Counted from the stretch's first letter, positions 44,462 to 53,154 are shown. The stretch is 64,000 bases of DNA from Actinomycetes bacterium (GCA_021791145.1 JAJYXE010000014.1:1-64000); one strand, 5' to 3'. Translations and numbers: made by a program. Notes: generated by a model from the letters alone, not told the origin.

Positions 44462-45975
44462 CAGCGCACCTGTGGGGGGAGAGCGAATCGGACCGTCTCT
44501 GTCGTGGTCCTGCGCTCGTCGACGTCGAGGGGGCCGAGCGTCGAGAGTGCCTGGAGCAGTTCGGTGACGAGCGACTCGGGGGCGGACGCACCAGCCGTGA
44601 CCCCGACGGTTGCCGCACCGTCGAGCCACGAGAGGCGGAGCTGGCCGGCGTCCTCCACCAGCTCCGCACGGCAGCCCTCCCGACGGGCCACCTCGACGAG
44701 CCTCGCCGTGTTCGACGAGTTGGCCGAGCCGACGACGAGCAGCAGGTCGCACTCGCGGGCGATGGCCCGCACCGCGTCCTGGCGGTTCTGCGTCGCGTAG
44801 CAGATGTCGTCGGAGCTCGGGCCGACGACATCGGGGAACCTGCGCCGGAGGGCGCCGACGACCTGGGCCGTCTCGTCGGTGGCGAGGGTGGTCTGGGTCA
44901 GGTAGGCGACCGGGGAGGCCGCCTCGAGCTCCAGCGCGTCGACATCCTCGGGGGTCGCCACGACGTGCGTCTGCCCGGGCGCCTCGCCGTAGGTGCCGAC
45001 GACCTCCTCGTGGTCGACGTGGCCGACGAGGACGATGTCGTAGCCGCGCGCGGCGTACCGGCGCGCCTCGTGGTGCACCTTGGCGACGAGGGGGCAGGTC
45101 GCGTCGATCACCGTGAAACCGTCGCGCGCGGCAGCCTGGGTCCGGACGTCGGGGGAGACGCCGTGGGCGGCGAGCACCACGGTCGCGCCGTCGGGGACTT
45201 CGTCGAGCTCCTCGACGAAGACCGCCCCCATGGCTGCGAGCCGTCCCACCACGTGCGTGTTGTGGACGATCTGGCGCCGGACGTAGACGGGCGCGCCGAA
45301 GCGCTCGAGCGCACGCTCGACGATCTCGATCGCCCGCTCGACGCCAGCGCAAAACGACCGGGGCGACGCGAGCAGGACACGCCGTGCGCAACAGGCCCTG
45401 GCCCAGCGCTCGATCGGCTCGCGCAGCTGCGCGAGGGACGCCTCCTCCTGGCCGCGGGACCCGACCGCGCTCATCGCGCCGGGCCCCGAGGGCTCCTCCA
45501 CCGCACGCACGACCGCCAGGGGTCGGTCGCCCGCCGCGATCGTCGCCGCCCATGCCGGGTCGTGGTCGAGGACCAACGCGCCCAGCTCGGCGAGCCCGGC
45601 CGTGGCGTCTTCGTGGTCCGGGCCGGTCGACACCACCGGGCCCAACGCGACGACGTGGCCGTCGCGGCGCAGCTCGTGCGCGAGCAGCGGCGCCGAGGGC
45701 AGCCGCCGCACCAGGCGTGGCGCGCCGTCGCCGTCGACCGCCCACAGCTCGCTCGCCACGACGAGCTGTCCGGGAGCGAGCTCGGGGGCGAGGCGGGCCG
45801 CCGTCCCGGTGACCGCGAGCGGGGCGTCCGGGGGAAGTGTGGGCACAAGGTGCTCGAGGGAGGCACCGACGGGCGCGTTCCCACAGTCCGCTGCGACCGT
45901 GCCCGCGCGGTCCTGCGTGCGCACGAGGTGGGCCTCGAGCCTGCTCGGTGCGAGCACGATCACGCCGTCACCCAT
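44461..45975 (-). CDS. ispH: HpnG-like nucleoside phosphorylase domain fused to IspH
   Basis: The C-terminal ~300 residues are IspH (HMBPP reductase, last MEP-pathway step). Its cluster cysteines are C209 (FCAGVERAIE), C294 (DATCPLV) and C392 (DICYATQNRQDA), with HNTHVV, AAHGVSP, GHVDHEE and NSSNT also present. The spacing (85, 98) matches E. coli IspH. The first ~190 residues resemble the hopanoid-associated phosphorylase HpnG: LAVTGTAARLAPELAPGQLVVASEL matches the family's GIAGGLDP.L.PGDLVV block. The nucleosidase motif near VDMES reads LVLDHDPAW, so that active site looks altered. The gene overlaps shc by eight bases and sits where hpnG would be expected. Confidence 0.87.
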   Translation of the reverse strand: MGDGVIVLAPSRLEAHLVRTQDRAGTVAADCGNAPVGASLEHLVPTLPPDAPLAVTGTAARLAPELAPGQLVVASELWAVDGDGAPRLVRRLPSAPLLAHELRRDGHVVALGPVVSTGPDHEDATAGLAELGALVLDHDPAWAATIAAGDRPLAVVRAVEEPSGPGAMSAVGSRGQEEASLAQLREPIERWARACCARRVLLASPRSFCAGVERAIEIVERALERFGAPVYVRRQIVHNTHVVGRLAAMGAVFVEELDEVPDGATVVLAAHGVSPDVRTQAAARDGFTVIDATCPLVAKVHHEARRYAARGYDIVLVGHVDHEEVVGTYGEAPGQTHVVATPEDVDALELEAASPVAYLTQTTLATDETAQVVGALRRRFPDVVGPSSDDICYATQNRQDAVRAIARECDLLLVVGSANSSNTARLVEVARREGCRAELVEDAGQLRLSWLDGAATVGVTAGASAPESLVTELLQALSTLGPLDVDERRTTTETVRFALPPQVR

Positions 45976-47917
45976 GCGGGCCTCCGGCGTGCACGAAGCG
46001 GCCGAGCGCGCTCAGCGGGAAGACCAGCCGGTAGAGGTGGTAGTTGATGTAGAAGTCTCCGGGGAACCCCGTCCCGGTGTACCACGGCTCGTCCCACGTG
46101 CCGTCGTCGCGCTGGGTGGAGCAGAGGAACTCCACGCCGCGGCGCGTGGCGCGCTGCTCGGACTCACCGGCGGCCAGGAGCGCGTTCAGCGCCCACGCCG
46201 TCTGGGAGGCGGTCGACACGCCCCTTCCGGCCCACGCGCGTTCGTCGTAGGAGCGCAGGTCCTCGCCCCATCCGCCGTCGTCGTTCTGGTGGTCGCAGAT
46301 CCACTCGACCGCACGGCGGACCGCCCTGTGGGTGCAGGGCACCCCGGCGGCGACGAGGGCCGGGACGACCGCGCCCGTCCCGTACACGTAGTTCGCGCCC
46401 CATCGGCCGAACCACGACCCGTCGGGCTCCTGGTGGTCGAGGAGCCAGGCCACCCCGCGTGCCATCGCCGAGCGGTCCGAGGGGCGGCCGGCAGCGAGGA
46501 GGGCCGCGAGCATCTCGACGACGTGCGCCGTCACGTCGGCGCTCGGCGGGTCGATGAGCTCCCCGAAGTCGCAGAACGGGAGCTTCCGGCACAGCGTGCG
46601 CGTGTTGTCGACGTCGAACGCGGCCCATCCGCCGTCGGCACACTGCATGCCGAGCACCCATCGGGCGGCGCGCTCGAGCGCGCCGCGATCGTCCTCGGCG
46701 CACCTGAGCAGCGAGAGGACGACCTCGGCCGTGTCGTCGACGTCGGGGTAGTGGTCGTTGGCGAACTCGAATGCCCAGCCGCCGGGGGCGAGGTGCGGTC
46801 GGCGGACCTTCCAGTCGCCTTCGACCGTGATCTCCTCGCCCACCAGCCAGCGCGCGGCAGCACGCATCGCGGGGTCGGTCGTGGCGAGGCCCGCGTCCGA
46901 CAGGGCCACGACCGACAGCGCGGTGTCCCACACCGGCGACTGGCACGCTTCGAGCCGCCGCCCTCTCTCGTCGCGGATCGTGAACCCTTCGAGGCCCTCG
47001 AGCGCCGCCTCGAGCACCGGGTGTGTCAGCGCGTAGCCGCGGAGATGGAGGGCGATGATCGAGTACACCCAAGGGGGCTGGATGCCCCCCCATCCGCCGT
47101 CGGCCTCCTGGCGCTCGATGATCCAGCGCTCCGCCTCGCGCAGCGCGGCTTCGCGCAGCGTGCGCACGGGACGCCGCGCATAACGCCGCGCGAGCCCGTC
47201 CGCCCGCTCGAGCACGCCTTCCCACGTGAGAAGGCGGTGGGGCGGGAGCGGCGGCAGCCCGGAACGGAGCTCGTCGATGTCGACGCCGAGGTCGCGCACG
47301 GGACGGTAGGTGCCGACGACGGTGAGGGCGACCACGGTCTGGCGGGCCCAGCAGCCGAAGTCGTAGATGTTCAGCGGGAGCCACGGGGGGAAGAAGACGA
47401 GCTCGGGCGGCAGGACCGGAAGGTCGTCCCACGACCACTTGCCGAAGAGCGCCAGCCACATCCGGGTGAACACCCTGGCGCGCTCGACGCCGCCGTGCTC
47501 CCGGACGAACGCCGACGCGGCGGCCATGTGCGGCGCGTCCGGCGGGTCGCCGGCGAGACGGAGCGCGACGTACGCCTCGATCGTCGTCGAGAGGTCGCCG
47601 GGCCCGCCGTAGAAGTTGGCCCACGTGCCGTCCTCGCGCTGGTTGGCGCGGACCCAACGCGCGGAGGCGGCGGTGTCCTCGACGTCGCGGATCCCGAGGA
47701 ACTGGCGGAGCAGGAGGTCCTCGGCGTCCATCGTGACGTTCGTCTCGAGCTCCCCCTTCCACCACCCCGCTGGGTCCTGGAGGGCGAGCAGCGCCTCGGT
47801 CGCCTTCTTCAAGGTGTCCGCCGCATCCGTCTTTAAAGCCGCATCCGTCTTTAAAGACGTCGGCGCGGCGGCACCGGCTCCCGGCCCCTCGATCGGACGC
47901 GCGTCGTGGGTCGTCAT
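45968..47917 (-). CDS. shc: Squalene-hopene cyclase
   Basis: Shc cyclises squalene to hopene and hopanol at the membrane. The 649-residue product has the acid motif DVDDTA (D392-D395), many QW repeats (for example QREDGTW, QEADGGWGG, QEPDGSWFGRWG, QNDDGGWGE, QRDDGTWDEPWYTG) and the C-terminal YTGTGFPGDFYINYHLYR. Length is usual. ATG 47917 overlaps the stop of the prenyl synthase in ATGA. A perfect 18-base duplication near the N-terminus repeats the LKTDAA segment. It is the central enzyme of the operon. Confidence 0.96.
   Translation of the reverse strand: MTTHDARPIEGPGAGAAAPTSLKTDAALKTDAADTLKKATEALLALQDPAGWWKGELETNVTMDAEDLLLRQFLGIRDVEDTAASARWVRANQREDGTWANFYGGPGDLSTTIEAYVALRLAGDPPDAPHMAAASAFVREHGGVERARVFTRMWLALFGKWSWDDLPVLPPELVFFPPWLPLNIYDFGCWARQTVVALTVVGTYRPVRDLGVDIDELRSGLPPLPPHRLLTWEGVLERADGLARRYARRPVRTLREAALREAERWIIERQEADGGWGGIQPPWVYSIIALHLRGYALTHPVLEAALEGLEGFTIRDERGRRLEACQSPVWDTALSVVALSDAGLATTDPAMRAAARWLVGEEITVEGDWKVRRPHLAPGGWAFEFANDHYPDVDDTAEVVLSLLRCAEDDRGALERAARWVLGMQCADGGWAAFDVDNTRTLCRKLPFCDFGELIDPPSADVTAHVVEMLAALLAAGRPSDRSAMARGVAWLLDHQEPDGSWFGRWGANYVYGTGAVVPALVAAGVPCTHRAVRRAVEWICDHQNDDGGWGEDLRSYDERAWAGRGVSTASQTAWALNALLAAGESEQRATRRGVEFLCSTQRDDGTWDEPWYTGTGFPGDFYINYHLYRLVFPLSALGRFVHAGGPHG
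47819..47856 (-). repeat. 18-base tandem duplication at the shc N-terminus
   Basis: gccgcatccgtctttaaa occurs twice in a row and duplicates the SLKTDAALKTDAA stretch ahead of the first cyclase helix. The TTTAAA in each copy stands out in this GC-rich sequence. Confidence 0.85.
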
Positions 47918-48927
47918 CTGTCCCTCGCAGTCACGTACCGGGCGACCTCGCAGAGCTCTTGCTTCGGCGAGGTCGCGATCGGCGCGCGATCGAGCGAGCC
48001 GAGCGCGGCTCGGAGATGCTCGTCGGCGATCGCGGTCACCTCTTCGCGGACGCCCGCTCGGTCCATCAGCTCGGTCGCTCGCGCCACGTCCCCGGGGTCC
48101 GGGGTCCCGGTGAGGATGGCCGAGAGCTCGTCGGCAAGCTCGCCGCCCTGCTCGAACGCCACCGCCACGGGCAGGGTCTTCTTGCGCGCGAGGAGGTCCG
48201 CCCCGACGGGCTTGCCCGTCACCGACGTCTCCCCCCAGACGCCGAGCACGTCGTCGACGGCCTGGAACGCGATCCCGAGGTGCTCGCCGTACTCGCCGAG
48301 CACGTCGGCAGTCCGTGCGTCGGCGCCGCCGAGCAGCGCGCCGATGGCGCAGGACGCCGAGAGCAGGGCGCCGGTCTTCCCCCGTTCCATCGCGAGGCAC
48401 TCGGCGACGGTGACCCGCCCGCGCGCTTCGAACGCCATGTCGGCGGACTGCCCCGAGATCATCGCCTGGTTGGCGTCTGCGAGCCGCCGGGCCGCATGCA
48501 CGCGAGGCTCGGTCGGGGGGTCGAGCAGGACCTGCATCGCGAGCGCCGCCAGCGCATCGCCTGCCACGATCGCCACGCCTTCCCCGAACTGCGCCCACAC
48601 CGCCGGCCGGTGCCGCCGCTCACGGTCCCCGTCGATGATGTCGTCGTGGAGGAGCGAGTAGTTGTGCACGAGCTCGATCGCCACCGCGCCGGGGACCGCG
48701 TCCTCGTGGCGCCCCCCGACGGCCGTCGACGCCAGGAGCACGAGGGCCGCGCGCACGTGCTTGCCGCCGGCGGCGAGGTGGTGGTGCACCGGTGCGTGCA
48801 AGGACGCGTCGAGCCGCTCGACCGCCGCGAGGAGCGCGGGGACCACCAGCGCGCCGGCCCGGGCCAGCGCCTCCGGCGCCTGCGCGTGCGCCCCGCCGGG
48901 GCCGGGAGGCACGAGGGAAGTGGTCAC
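47914..48927 (-). CDS. Polyprenyl (farnesyl/geranylgeranyl-type) diphosphate synthase
   Basis: This 337-residue trans-prenyltransferase elongates allylic diphosphates. The first Asp-rich motif is LLHDDIIDGD, and the second reads FQAVDDVLGVWG. GGKHVRAALVLLAS holds the diphosphate-binding lysine/arginine. The residues before the first motif (ELVHNYSLLHDD) suggest a medium-chain product. In this operon farnesyl diphosphate for squalene is the logical product, but that is inference. GTG 48927 overlaps the hpnE stop. Confidence 0.9.
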   Translation of the reverse strand: MTTSLVPPGPGGAHAQAPEALARAGALVVPALLAAVERLDASLHAPVHHHLAAGGKHVRAALVLLASTAVGGRHEDAVPGAVAIELVHNYSLLHDDIIDGDRERRHRPAVWAQFGEGVAIVAGDALAALAMQVLLDPPTEPRVHAARRLADANQAMISGQSADMAFEARGRVTVAECLAMERGKTGALLSASCAIGALLGGADARTADVLGEYGEHLGIAFQAVDDVLGVWGETSVTGKPVGADLLARKKTLPVAVAFEQGGELADELSAILTGTPDPGDVARATELMDRAGVREEVTAIADEHLRAALGSLDRAPIATSPKQELCEVARYVTARDR

Positions 48928-50321
48928 GCGGGCACCACCTCCTCGAGCGGGCGGGTCGAGACGCCGGAGCGCCCGAGCGACGACACCGCGGCGTCGGCGG
49001 CGGCCACCCCCGAGCGGACGGCCCCCTCCATCGTCGCGGGCCATCCGGTCGCGCACCATGCGCCCGCGAGGAACACGCCGGGCACGCTCGTGGCCGGCGG
49101 GGGTCGCAGCGACGCGGTGCCCGGAACCCCGCGGAACGTCGCCGCGTGCTCGCGGCTCACGACGCCGTCGACGACCGCGGCCTCCCGTGCCTTGGGGAAG
49201 AGATCGCCGAGCGCGACGAAGAACGTGCGGATGAGGTCGTCGGGGCGCGCTCCGATCCAGGCGCGGGCGTCCGAGAGCGAGACCACCAGGCACTGGTGCG
49301 GGCTCGCAGAGGGGATGCCCGCCGCATCGGAGTGGTCGAAGACGAATTGCACCGGGGACGCGACCGCGGCCGCGAGCGGCAGGTCGGTGACCTTGCGGTC
49401 GAGCACGAGGTGGACGTTGACGATCGGCGAGCGGCCGAGCCCGGAGACGTCTCCCAGCGCCCCGTCTGGCAGCACGGCGGGCGCCGCCTCGTGGGAAACG
49501 GCCACCACGACCGCGTCGGCCTCGAGCCGCCGGGCGGCGGTGCGGACCTCGACCCGGTGCCCACCCGCACGCGGCGAGCGCACCGCCTCGACAGCCTCGC
49601 CGAGCACGACCTCCACGCCCGCCGACTCGAGGGCGCGCAGGCCAGCCGCGCCGTGCAGCTCTCCGAGGGGCACGGTCGCCCAGCCGACGTCCGCGCCGTC
49701 GACGGTGTCGAGCAGCCCGGTGCGGAAGACCTTCGCCGCGAGCGCGAGCGAGGCCTCGGAGGACCCGACGTTCACGGTGGGCAGCACCACGAGGTCCCAC
49801 AGCTGCTCGATGGTGCGAGCGGACTGGCCGTGGCCCGCGAGCCACGTCGCGAACGTCACCTCGTCGAGCGCGGGGTCATCGAGTGTCAGCTCGCGCAGCG
49901 CGCGCACCGCGGGCCCCAGCCGAAGGCGGGCGCCGAGCGAGAGGTGGCGGTAGGCGAGGAGCGACGGTCCCAGGTGCAGAGGCGAAGGAAGCGGCGCAGC
50001 CGTCCGGACGATCCGCGCCCGCCTCCCGCCCGGTGAGAGGACCGGGATGTCCAAGGAGGGTTGGATCAGGACCTCGTCCGCCGCGCCGATCCGGTCGAGG
50101 AAGGCGCGGTATGCCGTGCAGCATCGGAGGAAGACGTGCTGACCGTTGTCGAAGCGCAGCCCGTTTCGCTCGAAGGACCACGTGAGCCCACCGAGCCGCC
50201 GGCGCTTCTCGACGAGCGTGACGCCGGCGCCCGCGTCCGCCGCGCTCAGCGCGGCCGCGATGCCGGCCAGGCCGCCGCCGACGACCGCCACCCGTGCCCG
50301 GCCCGGGCCGGCGGCGCTCAC
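48924..50321 (-). CDS. hpnE: Hydroxysqualene oxidoreductase (squalene-forming), FAD-dependent
   Basis: HpnE reduces hydroxysqualene to squalene, finishing the HpnCDE route. The 465-residue product has the FAD motif VAVVGGGLAGIAAALSAADAG, VEKRRRLGGLTWSFERNG, and GQHVFLRCCTAYRAFLDRIG, a block characteristic of HpnE among amine-oxidase-like flavoproteins. The C-terminal FLAGAWCATGWPATMEGAVRSG completes the FAD site. GTG 50321 overlaps the hpnD stop in GTGA. The gene context (hpnC, hpnD, shc) fixes the assignment within a broad superfamily. Confidence 0.93.
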   Translation of the reverse strand: MSAAGPGRARVAVVGGGLAGIAAALSAADAGAGVTLVEKRRRLGGLTWSFERNGLRFDNGQHVFLRCCTAYRAFLDRIGAADEVLIQPSLDIPVLSPGGRRARIVRTAAPLPSPLHLGPSLLAYRHLSLGARLRLGPAVRALRELTLDDPALDEVTFATWLAGHGQSARTIEQLWDLVVLPTVNVGSSEASLALAAKVFRTGLLDTVDGADVGWATVPLGELHGAAGLRALESAGVEVVLGEAVEAVRSPRAGGHRVEVRTAARRLEADAVVVAVSHEAAPAVLPDGALGDVSGLGRSPIVNVHLVLDRKVTDLPLAAAVASPVQFVFDHSDAAGIPSASPHQCLVVSLSDARAWIGARPDDLIRTFFVALGDLFPKAREAAVVDGVVSREHAATFRGVPGTASLRPPPATSVPGVFLAGAWCATGWPATMEGAVRSGVAAADAAVSSLGRSGVSTRPLEEVVPA

Positions 50322-51199
50322 GACGCGCTCCGCGACCGAGCGGGCGCGCCGAGCGCGCCCGGCGAGACGAGGCAGGACATGGAGACCAAGAGCTTCTCGG
50401 ACGCCGGGACCGAGATCCGGCCGCGCGTGACGGCCATGGGGTCCTGGGCGATCCGGCGGAGGAGGCGGTGGTAGATGCCCGCCATCGCGCCGACGCACGC
50501 CTTGCTGCGCCGGTCGAGCATCGGGAGGAGGCGGAACCCTCGCGCGAACCAGTCCTCGGCGCGGGCGCACTCGAACGCCACGAGCCGGCCGAGCGCCGCG
50601 TCGTCCGAGAGGTCGGCGGGGCATTCGCACGCCACGGCGTCGGCTGCCGGCAGGTACACGCGCCCGCGCCGGCCGTCCTCCTTCACGTCCCGCAAGATGT
50701 TGGTGAGCTGGAGCGCGACGCCCAGATCGTCCGCGAAGCCGTTGGCGCCCGGCTCGCCCGCCGCGCCGAAGACCGCGAGCGACAATCTCCCGATCGAGCC
50801 CGCGACGCGCCGGCAGTACACGACGAGGTCGTCGATCGTGGCGTACGGGGTGCCGACGACGTCCATCTCGCAGCCGTCCACGAGGTCCGCGAAGGCGTCC
50901 ATCGGGAGGTCGTAGCGCGCCGCGGCGTCACCGATCGCCACGAGCACGGGGTCCTCTGCCGGCTCACCTGGCGTCGCGAGCCGCTTGCGAACCTCGGCAA
51001 GGTCTTCGAGCTTTTGCTGCGGGGGCTGATCGCCGTCGCCAATGTCGTCGATGCGCCTGGCGAGCGCGTACACCGCCGAGAGCGCCCGACGCTCGGGCGG
51101 GTGCAGCAGGCGGATCCCGTAGGCGAAATTCTTCGCCTCGCGACGCGTGATCGCCTCGCACGCCCGGTACGCCCGGTCGACGTCGAGCGGCGAGCTCAC
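50318..51199 (-). CDS. hpnD: Presqualene diphosphate synthase
   Basis: HpnD joins two farnesyl diphosphates into presqualene diphosphate. The 293-residue product belongs to the squalene/phytoene synthase fold. Its Asp-rich motifs are RRIDDIGDG and RDVKEDGRRGRVYLP, with the conserved AKNFAYGIRLL near the N-terminus and QLTNILRDV. I chose GTG 51199, which overlaps the hpnC stop; further upstream the frame is Pro/Arg-rich and unlike the family. HpnD rather than HpnC is assigned from the GRRGRVYLP motif and gene order. Confidence 0.92.
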   Translation of the reverse strand: MSSPLDVDRAYRACEAITRREAKNFAYGIRLLHPPERRALSAVYALARRIDDIGDGDQPPQQKLEDLAEVRKRLATPGEPAEDPVLVAIGDAAARYDLPMDAFADLVDGCEMDVVGTPYATIDDLVVYCRRVAGSIGRLSLAVFGAAGEPGANGFADDLGVALQLTNILRDVKEDGRRGRVYLPAADAVACECPADLSDDAALGRLVAFECARAEDWFARGFRLLPMLDRRSKACVGAMAGIYHRLLRRIAQDPMAVTRGRISVPASEKLLVSMSCLVSPGALGAPARSRSAS

Positions 51200-52167
51200 G
51201 AGAGGACTCCTGTTGGGATCGGCGCACCTGCCCCGGCGGCCCGATCGGCCGGGAGGCCGAGCGGGGCGAGGAGGACCAGCGCGAGCCGGGCCGCGAGCCG
51301 TCGCGGGCGTGGGCGTGGGCGGCACCGCTGCCCGAGGACGTCGAAGTCCGCGGCCTCGATGGCGTCGAGCGCCGCCATGCCGCCGGCCGCGAAAGCGGCG
51401 ACTGCGAGCCGGGCTCTCACGGGCAGGCTCGCCGCGAGCGGCGCGCCTGCGAAGAGCAGCTGCCGCGCGCGCCCGGCCTCCAGCGCGACGACTCGGCGGA
51501 GCGCGTGCCCGGCGTGCGGCGCGGCGAGGTCCTTCTCGTCGCAGCCCTCGTCACGCAGGTCGCTCTGGGGGACGTAGATCCGGTCCCTTGCGAGGTCCTC
51601 TGCGATGTCCTGGAGGTGCTCGACCACCTGGAGGCCCGTGCACACGTCGTTGGAGAGGGCAACCCGGTCGGGCGTGGCCGCCCCGAAGATCTCGAGCACC
51701 AGCCGGCCCACCGGGTTGGCAGACAGCCGGCAGTAGCCGACGAGGTCCTCGAAGGTCTCGTAGCGCGAGACGGTCTGGTCGCGCCGGTTCGCCTCGATGA
51801 GGTCGTAGAAGGGCTGGGGCGAGAGCCTGCGGGCCGCCGCCGTCTCGCCGAGGCGGCGCATGACCGGGTGGCTCGCCTCCCCGCGCAGTGCACGTCCCAG
51901 CTCGCTCTCGAGCCACGCGAGGTGGGCCAGCCGGTCGCCGCCCGCCTCGTCGCCGATGTCGTCGGTGAGCCGGGCGAAGCCGTAGACGGCCATCAGGTCC
52001 GCGCGCACGTCCGCGGGGAGGAGCCGGGACGCGACCGGAAAGTTCTCGCGCCTCGCTTGCACATAGATCGACTCGGCGGTGGGGACGCCGGAGTATTTGG
52101 GTGATCGTGTCCTCGGGCAGACCACCGGTTGCTCCTTGTCAAGCGCGTCGGGTCGAAGGTGTTCCAT
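51196..52167 (-). CDS. hpnC: Hydroxysqualene synthase
   Basis: HpnC converts presqualene diphosphate to hydroxysqualene. The 323-residue product has Asp-rich motifs RLTDDIGDE and DIAEDLARDRIYVPQ, and the N-terminal ENFPVASRLLP typical of HpnC. The last ~35 residues are Arg/Ala/Leu-rich and not conserved. I took ATG 52167 (MEHLRPD). GTG 52203 would add twelve residues but overlaps a possible -10 box. This is the first gene of the hopanoid operon, all of whose downstream genes overlap by 1-8 bases except dxs, which follows by five. Confidence 0.91.
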   Translation of the reverse strand: MEHLRPDALDKEQPVVCPRTRSPKYSGVPTAESIYVQARRENFPVASRLLPADVRADLMAVYGFARLTDDIGDEAGGDRLAHLAWLESELGRALRGEASHPVMRRLGETAAARRLSPQPFYDLIEANRRDQTVSRYETFEDLVGYCRLSANPVGRLVLEIFGAATPDRVALSNDVCTGLQVVEHLQDIAEDLARDRIYVPQSDLRDEGCDEKDLAAPHAGHALRRVVALEAGRARQLLFAGAPLAASLPVRARLAVAAFAAGGMAALDAIEAADFDVLGQRCRPRPRPRRLAARLALVLLAPLGLPADRAAGAGAPIPTGVLS

Positions 52168-52488
52168 GGGGATGCGTGGCGTGCTGGGCCGGGTCAAGCG
52201 CACGATACTGCCAGCTTAAGCACAGTGCACACAGCATGCCCCGCCCATCGAACGCTTGTATGCGGACGCTCGGGCGGGCTGTGCAGCGCGCAACCGGGGG
52301 CCCGGCGCGCTCGTGGATCCCAGCAAAACAAACGATCGTCCGACGTCGATTTCCGCGTATCCGCCGACACGGCGCCGGCACCGCTGCACTGGCAGTTTCC
52401 GGGGGGCGAGCGCCGGGTATGCCTGGTCGCGGAGAGGGACTGGCCGCGGGTACCACCCCAAGATCGAACCTGTGGGAGGCAGACGACC
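52168..52488. promoter_or_regulatory. Divergent control region of the hopanoid operon and HTH gene
   Basis: This 321-base stretch has no gene I can support. On the minus strand TATCGT (52207-52202) fits a -10 box about 35 bases before the hpnC ATG. A TTAAGC lies just upstream of it, and no clear -35 box is seen. On the plus strand GGGAGG (52474-52479) precedes the HTH gene. A near-palindromic CCGGGGGCCCGG (about 52296-52307) flanked by GCGCGC lies in between and could be an operator. Confidence 0.4.
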
Positions 52489-52575
52489 ATGTCACAGACG
52501 ACCATGTCGACCATGTCGACCATGTCGACCATGTCGACCATGTCGACCATGTCACAGACGACCATGTCAGAAGAG
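52480..52575 (+). repeat. 9-base ATG-bearing tandem repeat at the start of the HTH gene
   Basis: Five MST codon triplets (atgtcgacc) are flanked by copies of cagacgaccatgtc at 52480, 52495 and 52555. Every unit is a multiple of three bases and carries an in-frame ATG, so copy-number change would alter the number of potential starts but not the frame. Confidence 0.95.
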
Positions 52576-53151
52576 CTCGTCGGCAGTGGGCAGCGGGGCG
52601 CCGCCCGCCAGGACTCGCACTCCACCGGACTGCGCGAGACCGGCGGCGGTGGCGATGGAACCGCCCACGGCAGCGACTCCGTGAACGGGCAGGACACGTC
52701 GGGCCCGGCTGACCTGGCCGGTGCCGGGGGTGCGGGGAGTGCAGCCGGCGCCAGGGGTGCGGCGAGTGCAGCCGGCGCCAGGGGTGCGGCCGGTGAGGAC
52801 GCAAGCGCCAAGGATGCGAGCCTCCGGGCGCTCGAGGTGCTGTCGCACGCGCTCGAGGAGATGCGCCGCGACCAGCAGCTGCTCGAGAAGCGGCTGGCGG
52901 CGCTGCACCGCGAGCGGGCCGAAGGACGTGCCTGGCGTGACATCCTGACCGCCGAGGAGCCCCCCGGCACGATGCAGGTGGTGAGCCGGATGCTCGCCCG
53001 CCTCGCCAAGGCGAGCGGTACCCTGCGCAAGGAGCTCGTGGACACCCTGCGGCGCGAGGGCGCGAGCATTCCCGCCATCGCGAAGCTGTTCGGCGTGACC
53101 CACCAGCGCGTGTCGAACCTGCTGCGCCGACCGTCGGAGCGGAGCGAGTAG
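52489..53151 (+). CDS. Small coiled-coil/HTH protein with eight in-frame ATG codons, divergent from the hopanoid operon
   Basis: The 220-residue product has three parts. First is an N-terminal MST repeat, then an Ala/Gly-rich linker with a duplicated SAAGARGAA segment. Last is a C-terminal helical region (LRALEVLSHALEEMRRDQQLLEKRLAALHRERAEG...) ending in a helix-turn-helix, IPAIAKLFGVTHQRVSNLLRR. In-frame ATGs occur at 52489, 52504, 52513, 52522, 52531, 52540, 52549 and 52564; GGGAGG precedes the first. Its position suggests a regulator of the hopanoid operon, and streptomycete hopanoid clusters, as I recall, also carry a DNA-binding protein. DNA binding is inferred from the HTH only. Confidence 0.75.
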   Translation: MSQTTMSTMSTMSTMSTMSTMSQTTMSEELVGSGQRGAARQDSHSTGLRETGGGGDGTAHGSDSVNGQDTSGPADLAGAGGAGSAAGARGAASAAGARGAAGEDASAKDASLRALEVLSHALEEMRRDQQLLEKRLAALHRERAEGRAWRDILTAEEPPGTMQVVSRMLARLAKASGTLRKELVDTLRREGASIPAIAKLFGVTHQRVSNLLRRPSERSE

Positions 53152-53154
53152 GGG

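Noticed and set aside
52204..52488. tRNA or small RNA gene in the hopanoid control region
   Set aside because: I could not find a cloverleaf or a clear terminator; the region has no support beyond promoter-like signals.
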